In this document: positions 26,784 through 37,099 of the stretch, piece by piece | Numbering within the stretch: the first letter of the stretch is position 1 | Layout of the letters: each line of letters starts with the position of its first letter | Source: an uncultured Flavobacterium sp. | GTDB taxonomy: Bacteria > Bacteroidota > Bacteroidia > Flavobacteriales > Flavobacteriaceae | DNA length: 64,000 bases | Reading direction: 5' to 3' | Assembly (NCBI RefSeq): GCF_963422545.1 | Contig: NZ_OY730232.1 | Location: 248,001-312,000, forward strand | The notes under the pieces: generated by a model | What the model was told of the DNA's origin: nothing | The model's input: only the letters and a program-made list of their open reading frames with translations | Database searches by the model: none | Translations under genes and position numbers: made by a program

Positions 26784-27095
26784 GGTTCTGTCGCATCTGT
26801 TTTATTAAAACATGATTAAGTTGGCAGCAGTATAAAGTTATGCCGCTAAAGAACAAAATGACTTAAACATAGTTATCCCTGGATTACCTCATTTATTTTT
26901 TTCTCAGCATGTGCACAACCTTAATTCCACTAAGAGTTCTCCAGCTAGTACCAACTTCTTTCGTTTGTCCATTTACACTTCAATAAATGGATTAAATTTA
27001 TATACCCAACATTGGATTGTAGCATTGTCAACTTGAACTCCCCTCATTTTCATTATCTCTTCAATATCTCGGTAACTTAACGAAAATCTAAGTTT
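26784..27095 (-). mobile_element. Decayed IS6-family insertion sequence
   Basis: On the minus strand near 26985-27095 the translation FSLSYRDIEEIMKMRGVQVD followed by NATIQCWVYKFNPFIE matches the N-terminal region of IS6-family transposases (LSYRDLEEMM-x-RG-x-x-VDH-x-T-x-x-RWV). A frameshift or stop follows, and a further segment (SWRTLSG) fits the next part of the family. At 26784-26796 GGTTCTGTCGCAT resembles the IS6 terminal repeat GGTTCTGTTGCAAA. The catalytic DDE part is missing, so the element is dead. Confidence 0.65.
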
Positions 27096-27124
27096 GAACT
27101 ATACAGACTGAAGAATAATCGATT

Positions 27125-27475
27125 ATGGGAATGATAAGTGATAAATACAGTTTGGACAAAAAATTTACTTTGGGTTCTATGAAAAACGTGATGTCTCATT
27201 ATATAGGTGTAGGAACTTACAATACAGCAATGCCAAAAGGTAAAATTCTGACCTATAAAGTTGATGATTTTAGAAAACTGCTAAAATTTGAAAAAGAAGA
27301 AACCATTTGGTGGAGAGATCAAATTGAAGCTGACATGGAGTATGAAATGCTTTCGGAATTGGGGCTTGATTTTAATCAGGAAAAAATGTACCAAAGCGGT
27401 TTCAAATTCAGAAGTTTTGATGAGTTTCCGGCAGAATATTTAAATGATGTACTTTTCTATCATTTTAACTTGTGA
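27125..27475 (+). CDS. Hypothetical protein, 116 aa
   Basis: I do not recognise the family. The product has no signal peptide or membrane segment and is mixed charged (DDFRKLLKFEKEETIWWRDQ, EADMEYEMLSELGLDFNQE). It looks like a folded cytosolic protein. It begins just after the IS6 remnant and is followed by another small gene on the same strand. The codon use reads like a real gene. A link to a toxin-immunity cargo is possible but not supported by any motif I can name. Confidence 0.5.
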   Translation: MGMISDKYSLDKKFTLGSMKNVMSHYIGVGTYNTAMPKGKILTYKVDDFRKLLKFEKEETIWWRDQIEADMEYEMLSELGLDFNQEKMYQSGFKFRSFDEFPAEYLNDVLFYHFNL

Positions 27476-27576
27476 GCATTCTTTAAATTTACCTGATGTT
27501 CAGTGGGGACATGATAGTGTGACTTGGAATAATTTGTTTTTTAAAATCTTAAAAATGGGTTATTAAACTGAAATCA

Positions 27577-27768
27577 ATGCTGTTGAAAAGAAAGAAAGAA
27601 ATTCTGAATTTATTACAAATATTAAATCCATCTGATTCAAATTATGATATACTAAAATCTGAGTTTGAAACTATCGTAATGTTTGATCAATTTTTCTTTA
27701 AAATTTTGGCTGTTTTACACGATAAGTACAAAGACAACAATGTTTGTCTGGATAGTTGGTGTGATTAA
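27577..27768 (+). CDS. Hypothetical small protein, 63 aa
   Basis: Small, probably helical protein (LLKRKKEILNLLQILNPSDS, DILKSEFETIVMFDQFF, LHDKYKDNN). No family recognised. It lies 100 bp after the 116-aa gene on the same strand and is followed by a hairpin, so the two may form a small unit. Its short length makes it uncertain. Confidence 0.4.
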   Translation: MLLKRKKEILNLLQILNPSDSNYDILKSEFETIVMFDQFFFKILAVLHDKYKDNNVCLDSWCD

Positions 27769-27773
27769 TTTTA

Positions 27774-27805
27774 ACACATAGTCCTGAAGCTTCGGGATTA
27801 TGTGT
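27774..27805. terminator. Hairpin downstream of the small genes
   Basis: ACACATAGTCC (27774-27784) pairs with GGATTATGTGT (27795-27805) with one wobble, and the loop contains the palindrome GAAGCTTC. There is no T run after it on the plus strand, so termination is plausible but not certain. Confidence 0.45.
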
Positions 27806-28539
27806 AAAATCAAATACTTAATTTGTATCTAACCTAATTACGATCAAATTTTATTAGATTAAACTTTGGTCATCTAAAAAATGGCAATACTATTTTTAAA
27901 TAGAAAAACTTCTTTCCCACTAAATTATAATAAGGATTTAAAAAAGAGAATTCCCTTTTTGTTTAAAATCTTAATTGCACATTCTGCAAAAAATCATCTT
28001 TGCAAATCATCTGAAATTTTGCAAAAAAGTGGGTTAAAAACTGTCAAATAAAACAAAAATCAAACATCTTTTATCTTCTAAATTACTTAAAATTCTTCTT
28101 AATTAAGATGAAATTAAGCGTTTTTTTGGTATATAAAACTCTCCTCTACACGCTTCAAATTGTATTTAATCTATAATATTTGCGCTTTATCGATATTTTA
28201 AAATTAAACAATAACTCATTGATTATTAATAAGTTAACAACTTAAAGTAAGCTTATTTCTACAAACACCTTTATCCCGAAAAAAATCCAAATTTTAAAAA
28301 TATGAGATTTTTTCATCCTTTCTTTTTAAAAAAAGTTCAATTCAACGAGTATTTAAGTAATTCAAAGAGAAAAGAAATCAAATCTAATTAAAGAATATAA
28401 TTTTGATATCGTAATTAATGTGTTAATTTTTTAAGATAAAAATAATATTGATTTCAGATCATTATCGCCCGATACTTTTTAGTCAAATAGAAACTGATTA
28501 AAAAAAACTGAAAATTTCATAAAATATAAAGCTAAAAAC
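27806..28539. other. AT-rich intergenic region upstream of the vWA adhesin unit
   Basis: About 730 bases, very AT-rich. A 56-codon open frame at 27881-28051 shows no recognisable features. I see no RNA gene. The promoter for the genes from 28540 onward is presumably here. Confidence 0.5.
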
Positions 28540-29118
28540 ATGGGAACTAAAACTACTCTAAAAACGACAAAAAAAAATGAAGGGTTCTGTAAGTTAAATT
28601 TATATTCCAAAAATAATTCGACTTCTAAAAATCCTACATCAAAAATTAATTCAAATTTTATTTTAGTCTTAATTTTTATACTGATCTCTACATTTGCATT
28701 TGCGCAAAGTGGTTCATGTAATGCAACACTTATTGTTGAAAATAATGGAAATATAAGAAGTACCCCTCCTGCTGGAACTTATTATTCTATGGTTCTGACT
28801 AATAACAGCTCATCAACTGACACTTATATCTTAAGCGCTAAGAATATTAATAATTCTTGTGCCAATACCGACGGAAGCTCTACAGCAACTAATGTAATCA
28901 TTAATACTGATTTTATTGATTCTCAAAAAAGCACTATCAGCGAAATTAGTATAGGTGCGGGACAATCTGTAAATTTTTATATACACGTTACCCTGCCAGT
29001 AAATACAGCCGTAGAAAAGTGGTCTTGTGATCAGATTACTGCAACTTCAAAAAACTGTACAAATTATTCTATTAATACAGTTTTACACACTTACATTATT
29101 AATCCTTCTAATGATTAA
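28540..29118 (+). CDS. Small secreted protein preceding the vWA adhesin
   Basis: A 192-aa product with an unusually long basic N-terminal region (~40 residues, rich in Lys, Ser and Asn). It is followed by a hydrophobic segment ending in a cleavage-like site (ILISTFAFAQ). The mature part (~135 aa) is a beta-rich domain with five Cys (SGSCNATLIVENNGN, NSCANTDGSS, KWSCDQITATSKNCTNY), like a single DUF11/Ig-like module. A gap of 37 bp to the large adhesin gene suggests co-transcription. It may be a partner or minor component of the adhesin. No family name recognised. The true start could be internal, which would shorten the N-region. Confidence 0.6.
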   Translation: MGTKTTLKTTKKNEGFCKLNLYSKNNSTSKNPTSKINSNFILVLIFILISTFAFAQSGSCNATLIVENNGNIRSTPPAGTYYSMVLTNNSSSTDTYILSAKNINNSCANTDGSSTATNVIINTDFIDSQKSTISEISIGAGQSVNFYIHVTLPVNTAVEKWSCDQITATSKNCTNYSINTVLHTYIINPSND

Positions 29119-29155
29119 TCAAATTATACACGGTGTTACCTTAAAATAATTTAAA

Positions 29156-32100
29156 ATGGAAAAATTATTACTCTCTTTCAGCAATTATTTACGAGATATA
29201 AAAAAAATATACTTTGTAATATTATTTCTTCTATCCTCTTTAGTTGGTTTAGCACAAACAATTACTACTAATAAAACAGTTACTGCAAATGCTACTAATT
29301 GTGGTGTTATTAATGTAAAACTAGATATTACAGGTGCTAATCCTCCTTCTAGGGAATCGGATGTAATTTTGGTTATTGATGTTTCCGGTAGTATGGGTTT
29401 TCCTATTGCTGGTGATACAAAAACATCTATGGATTATGCCAAACTTGCTGCAAAATCATTTGTTAGTCAGGCTTCTGCCAATACTAATAATCGAATTTCT
29501 GTCGTGTCATATACAACAACAGCTAAACTTGAAATTGGTTTAACTTACCTAACCGTTGCCGGTGTAAATGCCATAAATGCAAAAATTGACGCCTTAACTG
29601 CTACTAGTGCAACAAATATTCAGGATGGTCTTGTAAAAGCCGAAACAGAATTAGAAACTAATGGAAGATTTAATTGTGAAACTGCCAGAAGCATTATTTT
29701 ATTAACAGATGGGGTAACAAATAGAACCGGCCCTACCGGCAGTACAACTTGCTCCACCAGCACTTCATCCGCATGCGTAACTAGTGCTATAACAGCTGCT
29801 ACAAATGCAAAAACTACTGTAAAATCCGCAATAACTTACAATAATCAAATTTTTTCCGTTGGTCTATTTGGAGGAATTTCTGGTGATATAAATACTCCTG
29901 GAACAGATAGATATGTTGCAAAATATACTTTGGATAATATTCAAGGCAGCGCAGCTTACATTACGTATAACGCTGCTGACTTAACGGCAATTTACAATCA
30001 GATAGCAACTCAAATATCATGGGTAGCTCAAAGTTTGATTGAGAAAGAAACTATTATTCCTGGTTTTACAATAGGTTCTATCACCGTAAGCAAAGGAACA
30101 ACTTCTACAGCTGGACAAGTTATTACGTGGAATACTGATTTTTTGAATTCTGAAACCATTACATTAAATTACCAGTTGACTCCTACCGGAAGTGCTTGCG
30201 GTAACCAAACCGTTAGTACATCGACTCTAACCTTCCAAAATTCAACGTGCACAAATGATTCCAGTACTATAACGAGCCCAAGTTACTTTGTTCCCTGCGC
30301 ACCTGTAATAACAGGAAATTTAAATGCATGTGGATCAACGATTTTAACAGCAACAACAAATGCTGCTTCGCCAACTTATATTTGGCTTAAAGACAATGTT
30401 GTTATAGCTGGACAAACTGCATCGACACTAACAGTAACTGCTAGTGGGGTATATACTGTAAAAGTAAAAAATGGCTCTACAAACTGTGAATTAACTTCAG
30501 CAGGTGTAACAGTCGTGATTAGCCCGGCAGCAGCACTTACTGCTCCTGCGAATGCAACAATATCAGGATGTGGAACAAATGCAATTACTGGCCTGCTCTA
30601 TAGCCCAACCAGTACTACAATTACACTTGCTCAACTAAACTCGGCTGGAGGATCATTGTCAAATAGCGGATCTATTGGAACTTATACAATATCCTACTCT
30701 GATACTTCAACAGGTACTTGCCCGATTGTAGTAACCCGAACATTTAAAGTTACAACAGGTTGCGGTAATGTTACTGCTAATCAAACAATCACTATACAAG
30801 ATACTACTGCACCAATATGGAGCACTGCGCCAACAGCATTAAATGTAACATTACAATGTAGCGATACTAATGGTTTAACAACTGCTCAAAACCAAGCACC
30901 AGTGGCTACTGATAATTGTAACGGAACAGTAACGTATACTAAAACAAGCGGTAGCTTTGTAGCTGGCAATTGTGCCAATTCAGGTACCTATACCAACACT
31001 TGGGTTGCTAAAGATGTTTGTTTAAATACTTCTACAACATTTACTCAGGTAATTACCATACAAGATACTACTGCTCCAATATGGACCACTGCACCAACAG
31101 CATTAAATGCAACATTACAATGTAGTGATACTAATGGTTTAACAACTGCACAAAGTCAGGCTCCTGTAGCAACAGATAATTGCAACGGAACAGTAACGTA
31201 TATTAAAACAAGCGGTAGCTTTGTTACGGGTAATTGTGCAAATTCCGGTACCTATACCAACACTTGGATTGCCAAAGATGTTTGTTTAAATACTTCTACA
31301 ACATTTACTCAGGTAATTACTATCGAAGATACTACTGCGCCAACATGGACTACTGCACCAACAGCTTTAAATGTAACACTGCAATGTAGCAATACAGCAG
31401 GGCTAGCAACTGCACAAAGTCAGGCTCCTGTAGCAACAGATAACTGCAACGGAACAGTAACGTACACTAAAACAAGTGGTAGTTTTGTAGCGGGTAATTG
31501 TGCCAATTCAGGTACCTATACCAATACATGGGTTGCTAAAGATGTTTGTTTAAATACTTCTACAACATTTACTCAGGTAATTACTATAGAAGATACCACT
31601 GCGCCAACATGGACTACTGCACCAACAGCTTTAAATATAACACTGCAATGTAGCAATACAGCAGGGCTAGCAACTGCACAAAGTCAGGCTCCTGTAGCTA
31701 CTGATAACTGCAACGGAACTGTAACATATACTAAAACAAGCGGTAGCTTTGTAGCAGGTAATTGTGTAAATTCCGGTACCTATACCAATACATGGGTTGC
31801 TAAAGATGTTTGTTTAAATACTTCTACAACATTTACTCAGGTAATTACTATAGAAGACACTACTGCACCAATATGGACTACTGCTCCAACAGCTTTAAAT
31901 GTAACATTACAATGTAGTGATGTTAATGGTTTAACAACTGCTCAAAACCAAGCACCAGTAGCTACTGATAACTGCAACGGAACGGTAACATATACTAAAA
32001 CAAACGGTAATTTTGTAGCAGGTAATTGTGCAAATTCCGGAACCTATACCAATACATGGGTTGCTAAAGATGTTTGTTTAAATACTTCTACAACATTTAC

Positions 32101-35100
32101 TCAGGTAATTACTATCGAAGATACTACTGCTCCAACATGGACTACTGCTCCAACAGCATTAAATGTAACATTACAATGTAGTGATGCTAATAGTTTAACA
32201 ACTGCTCAAAATCAGGCTCCCGTAGCTACTGATAACTGCAACGGAACAGTAACGTACACTAAAACAAGTGGTGTTTTTGTAGTGGGTAATTGTGCTAATT
32301 CTGGCACCTATACCAATACATGGGTTGCTAAAGATGTTTGTTTAAATACTTCTACAACATTTACTCAGGTAATTACTATCGAAGATACTACTGCTCCAAC
32401 ATGGACTACTGCTCCAACAGCATTAAATGTAACATTACAATGTAGTGATGCTAATGGTTTAACAACTGCTCAAAACCAAACACCAGTAGCTACTGATAAT
32501 TGCAACGGAACGGTAACTTACACTAAAACAAGCGGTAATTTTGTAGCAGGTAATTGTGTAAATTCCGGAACCTATACCAATACATGGGTTGCTAAAGATG
32601 TTTGTTTAAATACTTCTGCAACTTTCACCCAAATAATTACTATCGAAGATACTACTGCGCCAATATGGACTACTGCTCCAACAGATTTAAATGCAACCTT
32701 GGAATGTAGTGATACAGCAGGATTGGCAACTGTACAAAGTGAGGCTCCCATAGCAACTGATAATTGCAACGGAACAGTAACCTATACTAAAACAAGCGGT
32801 AGCTTTGTTGCAGGTAATTGTGCTAATTCCGGTACTTATACCAACACTTGGGTAGCTAAAGATGTTTGTTTGAACACCAGTACTACTTTCACTCAGGTAA
32901 TTACTATCAAAGATACTACGGCGCCAACCTGGACTACTGCAGCAACTGCACTAAATGTAACACTGCAATGTAGCGATACAGAAGGACTAAATAATGCGCA
33001 AAGTCAGGCTCCTATAGCAACAGATAATTGTTCAACCGTAACTTACTCTAAAGTGAGTGGTCAATTCCAAAGAGGAAGTTGTGGCAGCACAGGTACTTAT
33101 ACCAATACATGGACTGCAAAAGACGTTTGTAACAATACATCAACTGTTTTCACACAAGTAATTACTGTTCAGGATACTGCTATTCCAATCTGGATTACAC
33201 AAGCAGGATCATTAGATGTTACATTACAATGTAGTGATGTAAATGGTTTAGCAGAAGCCCAAAATCAGGCGCCAAGCGCTACAGCTAATTGTTCAATTGT
33301 TACCTATATCAAAACAAGTGGTCAGTTTGTAGCTAATGAATCTTGCAGTAATTCCGGTACTTATACTAATAGCTGGATTGCCAAAGACGATTGCGGAAAT
33401 ATTACTAGTGCTTTCACGCAAGTGATCACTATCGAAGATACTACTAAACCAACATGGACTACACAAGCAGGAGCATTAGACGTAACTGTTCAATGTAGTG
33501 ATACTGAAGCTTTGGCTTCTGCGCAAGCAACCTTCCCTGTTGCAACTGATAATTGTGATAGCGACGTGAGTAATATTGTAAAAACCAGTGGTCAGTTTGT
33601 AGCTAATGAATCTTGTCGTAACTCCGGTACTTATACTAATACCTGGACGGTTAAAGACGATTGTGGAAACACTTCGGATACTTTCACCCAAGTAATTACT
33701 ATCGAAGATACAACTAAACCAACCTGGACTACACAAGCCGGAACATTAGACGTAACTGTTCAATGTAGTGATCGCGAAGGACTGGCAACTGCTCAAAATC
33801 AATTCCCTGTGGCAACCGATAATTGTGACGGAGATGTGAGCAATATCGTAAAAACCAGCGGTCAGTTTGTAGCTAATGAATCTTGTAGTAATTCTGGTAC
33901 TTATACTAATACATGGACTGTTAAAGACGATTGTGGAAACACTTCGGATACTTTCACACAGGTAATTACTATCGAAGATACTACTAAACCAACCTGGACT
34001 ACACAAGCAGGAACATTAGACGTAACTATTCAATGTAGTGATCGTGAAGGACTGGCAACTGCTCAAAATCAATTCCCTGTGGCAACCGATAATTGTGATA
34101 GTGATGTGAGTAATATCGTAAAAACCAGTGGTCAGTTTGTAGCTTCTGAATCTTGTAGTAACTCTGGTACTTATACTAATATCTGGACGGTTAAAGATGA
34201 ATGTGGAAACACTTCGGATACTTTCACGCAAGTGATTACTCTTGAAGATACTACTGCGCCAACCTGGACTACAGTCGCAGGAACATTAGACGCAACTGTT
34301 CAATGCAGCGATACAGAAGGGCTAAATAATGCGCAAGGTCAGGCTCCTGTAGCAACAGATAATTGTTCAACCGTAACTTACACTAAAGTGAGCGGACAAT
34401 TCCAAAGAGGAAGCTGTGGCAGCACAGGAACTTATACCAACACATGGACTGCAAAAGACGTTTGTAACAATACATCAACTGTTTTCACACAAGTAATTAC
34501 CGTTCATGATACTGCTATTCCAATCTGGATTACACAAGCAGGATCATTAGATATTACATTACAATGTAGTGATGTAAACGGTTTAACAGAAGCCCAAAAT
34601 CAAGCGCCAAGCGCAACAGCTAATTGTTCAATTGTTACCTATATCAAAACAAGTGGTCAATTTATGGCTTCTGAGTCTTGTAGTAATTCCGGAACTTATA
34701 CTAATAGCTGGATTGCCAAAGACGATTGCGGAAATATTACCAGTGCTTTCACACAAGTGATCACTATCGAAGATACTACTAAACCAACCTGGACTACACA
34801 AGCAGGAACATTAGACGTAACGGTTCAATGTAGCGATACTGAAGCTTTGGCTTCTGCGCAAGCAACCTTCCCTGTTGCAACTGATAATTGTGATAGCGAT
34901 GTGAGTAATATTGTAAAAATCAGTGGTCAGTTTGTAGCTAATGAATCTTGTCGTAACTCCGGTACTTATACTAATACCTGGACGGTTAAAGACGATTGTG
35001 GAAACACTTCGGATACTTTCACCCAAGTAATTACTATCGAAGATACAACTAAACCAACCTGGACTACAGTCGCAGGAACATTAGACGTAACTATTCAATG

Positions 35101-36955
35101 TAGCGATACTGAGGCTTTGGCTTCTGCGCAAGCGACCTTCCCTGTTGCAACTGATAATTGTGATAGCGATGTGAGCAATATCGTAAAAACCAGCGGTCAG
35201 TTTATGGCTTCTGAATCTTGCAGAAATTCAGGTACTTATACTAATACCTGGACGGTTAAGGATGAGTGTGGAAACACTTCGGATACTTTCACTCAGGTGA
35301 TTACTATCGAAGATACTACTAAACCAACCTGGACTACAGTGGCCGGAACACTTGATGTAACTATTCAATGCAGCGATACTGAGGCTTTGGCTTCTGCGCA
35401 GGCAACATTCCCTGTTGCAACTGATAATTGTGATGGAGATGTGAGCAATATCGTAAAAACCAGCGGTCAGTTTATGGCTTCTGAGTCTTGTAGTAATTCC
35501 GGTACTTATACTAATACCTGGACGGTTAAGGATGAATGTGGAAACACTTCGGATACTTTCACACAAGTGATTACTATAGAAGATACTACTAAACCAACCT
35601 GGACTACACAAGCAGAAACATTAGACGTAACTATTCAATGTAGCGATACTGAGGCTTTGGCTTCTGCGCAAGCGACCTTCCCTGTTGCAACTGATAATTG
35701 TGATGGAGATGTGAGCAATATTATAAAAACCAGCGGTCAGTTTGTAGCTTCTCAATCTTGTAGTAATTCCGGCACTTACACCAATACATGGACTGTTAAA
35801 GATAAATGTGGAAACACTTCGGATACTTTCACGCAAGTAATTACTCTTGAAGATACCACTAAACCAACTTTCACAGGAAACTTACCTGCTGATATTACAG
35901 TATCTTGCGATGCAGTTCCTACACCTGCAACTATAACAGCTTCTGACAATTGTAATGCAGATAATGTATCTATTGCTTATCTTGAAACAAAAAGTAGCAT
36001 CGAAAATGAATGTAGTACCAATTATATTCTGACTCGTAAATGGACTGCCAGCGATTGTTCCGGTAATACAGCTACATACACTCAGGTAATAACCGTTAAG
36101 GATACTACGGCTCCAACAGGAACAGCTCCGGCAGATATTACTGGTTTACAAAACATATCAGATGTTCCGGTTGCCAGCACGGGTGCAATAACCAATGCTG
36201 TCGATAACTGTAGCCAAACAGTAAATATAACAGTAAGCGATTCTAATAACGGAGGTACCGGCTGTCAAGACAGTCCATACATTGTAACCAGAACATACAC
36301 TTTGTCTGATTGTGCAGGTAATACAACTACATTGGTACAAACAATAACTGTTCTTCGTGACAATCAAACTCCGGTGACCTACAATGCCGAAGCTTGTAAT
36401 GCGGATACATCTCCGGTTAATTTATTCGATTTTTTACCTAAAAACACTCCTCCTGATGGAACTTGGGTAAATACAAGAGATAATAGTACACTTCAAGGCA
36501 ATTTACTAACTGTTTTTGGACTTGCGCTTGGTGATTATGTATTTGAGTACAAAATTCTAAGTGAAGCTTGTCCTCGAAGCATATTATTGAATCTTTCTGT
36601 CAATGATAAGTGTAAAGTACTGGCATGCGAAACAATACTCGTACATAACGCCTTCTCTCCAAATGGAGATAGCATAAATGATAGATTTGTTATTGATGGT
36701 ATTGACGATACCACTTGTTATCCAAGTAATGATATAGAAATATACAATCGCTGGGGAATATTAGTATTTGAAACTAAAAACTATAACAACACAACCAATG
36801 CATTTGATGGTATTTCAAGAGGAAGAACAACTATAAGTCAATCAGCTGGTCTTCCCTCAGGAACTTACTTTTATATTCTTAATTACACTTCCGTAGATGG
36901 AAATGGTGCAATTCAAACGAATAGAAAAGATGGATATCTATATCTGAGCAAGTAA
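29156..36955 (+). CDS. Giant gliding-type adhesin: vWA domain, 19-21 HYR-like repeats, T9SS type B sorting domain
   Basis: A 2599-aa surface adhesin in the style of SprB. Signal peptide to ~residue 34 (FLLSSLVGLAQ). A von Willebrand factor A domain at ~60-300 carries the MIDAS metal site (VIDVSGSMG, later ATNIQ and LLTDG). Ig/DUF11-like modules follow to ~545, then 19 close repeats of 88-90 aa (DTTAPTWTTAPTALNVTLQC ... TFTQVITIED), each with four or more Cys, and two diverged repeats. The last ~100 residues are the gliding-associated CHU_C type B sorting domain (NAFSPNGDSINDRFVIDGID, YNRWGILVFE, SGTYFYILNY). It is followed by SprF-like and PorE-like genes, the usual partners that help export and anchor type B cargo. 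Ligand unknown; the vWA head suggests metal-dependent adhesion. Confidence 0.93.
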   Translation: MEKLLLSFSNYLRDIKKIYFVILFLLSSLVGLAQTITTNKTVTANATNCGVINVKLDITGANPPSRESDVILVIDVSGSMGFPIAGDTKTSMDYAKLAAKSFVSQASANTNNRISVVSYTTTAKLEIGLTYLTVAGVNAINAKIDALTATSATNIQDGLVKAETELETNGRFNCETARSIILLTDGVTNRTGPTGSTTCSTSTSSACVTSAITAATNAKTTVKSAITYNNQIFSVGLFGGISGDINTPGTDRYVAKYTLDNIQGSAAYITYNAADLTAIYNQIATQISWVAQSLIEKETIIPGFTIGSITVSKGTTSTAGQVITWNTDFLNSETITLNYQLTPTGSACGNQTVSTSTLTFQNSTCTNDSSTITSPSYFVPCAPVITGNLNACGSTILTATTNAASPTYIWLKDNVVIAGQTASTLTVTASGVYTVKVKNGSTNCELTSAGVTVVISPAAALTAPANATISGCGTNAITGLLYSPTSTTITLAQLNSAGGSLSNSGSIGTYTISYSDTSTGTCPIVVTRTFKVTTGCGNVTANQTITIQDTTAPIWSTAPTALNVTLQCSDTNGLTTAQNQAPVATDNCNGTVTYTKTSGSFVAGNCANSGTYTNTWVAKDVCLNTSTTFTQVITIQDTTAPIWTTAPTALNATLQCSDTNGLTTAQSQAPVATDNCNGTVTYIKTSGSFVTGNCANSGTYTNTWIAKDVCLNTSTTFTQVITIEDTTAPTWTTAPTALNVTLQCSNTAGLATAQSQAPVATDNCNGTVTYTKTSGSFVAGNCANSGTYTNTWVAKDVCLNTSTTFTQVITIEDTTAPTWTTAPTALNITLQCSNTAGLATAQSQAPVATDNCNGTVTYTKTSGSFVAGNCVNSGTYTNTWVAKDVCLNTSTTFTQVITIEDTTAPIWTTAPTALNVTLQCSDVNGLTTAQNQAPVATDNCNGTVTYTKTNGNFVAGNCANSGTYTNTWVAKDVCLNTSTTFTQVITIEDTTAPTWTTAPTALNVTLQCSDANSLTTAQNQAPVATDNCNGTVTYTKTSGVFVVGNCANSGTYTNTWVAKDVCLNTSTTFTQVITIEDTTAPTWTTAPTALNVTLQCSDANGLTTAQNQTPVATDNCNGTVTYTKTSGNFVAGNCVNSGTYTNTWVAKDVCLNTSATFTQIITIEDTTAPIWTTAPTDLNATLECSDTAGLATVQSEAPIATDNCNGTVTYTKTSGSFVAGNCANSGTYTNTWVAKDVCLNTSTTFTQVITIKDTTAPTWTTAATALNVTLQCSDTEGLNNAQSQAPIATDNCSTVTYSKVSGQFQRGSCGSTGTYTNTWTAKDVCNNTSTVFTQVITVQDTAIPIWITQAGSLDVTLQCSDVNGLAEAQNQAPSATANCSIVTYIKTSGQFVANESCSNSGTYTNSWIAKDDCGNITSAFTQVITIEDTTKPTWTTQAGALDVTVQCSDTEALASAQATFPVATDNCDSDVSNIVKTSGQFVANESCRNSGTYTNTWTVKDDCGNTSDTFTQVITIEDTTKPTWTTQAGTLDVTVQCSDREGLATAQNQFPVATDNCDGDVSNIVKTSGQFVANESCSNSGTYTNTWTVKDDCGNTSDTFTQVITIEDTTKPTWTTQAGTLDVTIQCSDREGLATAQNQFPVATDNCDSDVSNIVKTSGQFVASESCSNSGTYTNIWTVKDECGNTSDTFTQVITLEDTTAPTWTTVAGTLDATVQCSDTEGLNNAQGQAPVATDNCSTVTYTKVSGQFQRGSCGSTGTYTNTWTAKDVCNNTSTVFTQVITVHDTAIPIWITQAGSLDITLQCSDVNGLTEAQNQAPSATANCSIVTYIKTSGQFMASESCSNSGTYTNSWIAKDDCGNITSAFTQVITIEDTTKPTWTTQAGTLDVTVQCSDTEALASAQATFPVATDNCDSDVSNIVKISGQFVANESCRNSGTYTNTWTVKDDCGNTSDTFTQVITIEDTTKPTWTTVAGTLDVTIQCSDTEALASAQATFPVATDNCDSDVSNIVKTSGQFMASESCRNSGTYTNTWTVKDECGNTSDTFTQVITIEDTTKPTWTTVAGTLDVTIQCSDTEALASAQATFPVATDNCDGDVSNIVKTSGQFMASESCSNSGTYTNTWTVKDECGNTSDTFTQVITIEDTTKPTWTTQAETLDVTIQCSDTEALASAQATFPVATDNCDGDVSNIIKTSGQFVASQSCSNSGTYTNTWTVKDKCGNTSDTFTQVITLEDTTKPTFTGNLPADITVSCDAVPTPATITASDNCNADNVSIAYLETKSSIENECSTNYILTRKWTASDCSGNTATYTQVITVKDTTAPTGTAPADITGLQNISDVPVASTGAITNAVDNCSQTVNITVSDSNNGGTGCQDSPYIVTRTYTLSDCAGNTTTLVQTITVLRDNQTPVTYNAEACNADTSPVNLFDFLPKNTPPDGTWVNTRDNSTLQGNLLTVFGLALGDYVFEYKILSEACPRSILLNLSVNDKCKVLACETILVHNAFSPNGDSINDRFVIDGIDDTTCYPSNDIEIYNRWGILVFETKNYNNTTNAFDGISRGRTTISQSAGLPSGTYFYILNYTSVDGNGAIQTNRKDGYLYLSK
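30800..36360 (+). repeat. Tandem 264-270-bp repeats in the vWA adhesin, with a duplicated block
   Basis: There are 19 close repeats and 2 diverged ones. Repeats 1-8 are one class (TAPTALNVTLQC); repeats 11-13 and 16-19 are another (QAGTLDVTVQC, 90 aa). The distinctive pair 9-10 (GLNNAQ...RGSCGSTGTY, then DTAIPIWITQAGSLD) recurs as 14-15 followed by the same class, so a block of several repeats was duplicated as a unit. Confidence 0.9.
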
Positions 36956-36958
36956 ACA

Positions 36959-37005
36959 AAATGCCATCTTGATGATACAATTCATCTATTGTCAGGATGG
37001 CATTT
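36959..37005 (+). terminator. Hairpin between adhesin and SprF-like gene
   Basis: AAATGCCATC (36959-36968) pairs perfectly with GATGGCATTT (36996-37005); the stem extends inward with one wobble (TTGA/TCAG). It lies 4 bases after the adhesin stop. It may lower read-through into the downstream genes or stabilise the long mRNA. Confidence 0.6.
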
Positions 37006-37099
37006 AATTGAACTTTCGTGTTTTTAAACCCATGAACAGATTGAGTTTATTTGATAAGATTAAAAAATAATGGCAATAATAAAATTATAAACACCTACT

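Noticed and set aside
27881..28051. 56-codon open frame upstream of the vWA adhesin unit
   Set aside because: Starts with ATG but has no signal peptide, motif or partner, and lies in very AT-rich DNA where such frames arise by chance.
33476..35836. Series of 70-127-codon minus-strand frames with Ile/Ser-rich repeats
   Set aside because: They recur with the period of the vWA adhesin repeats and are antisense shadows of them.
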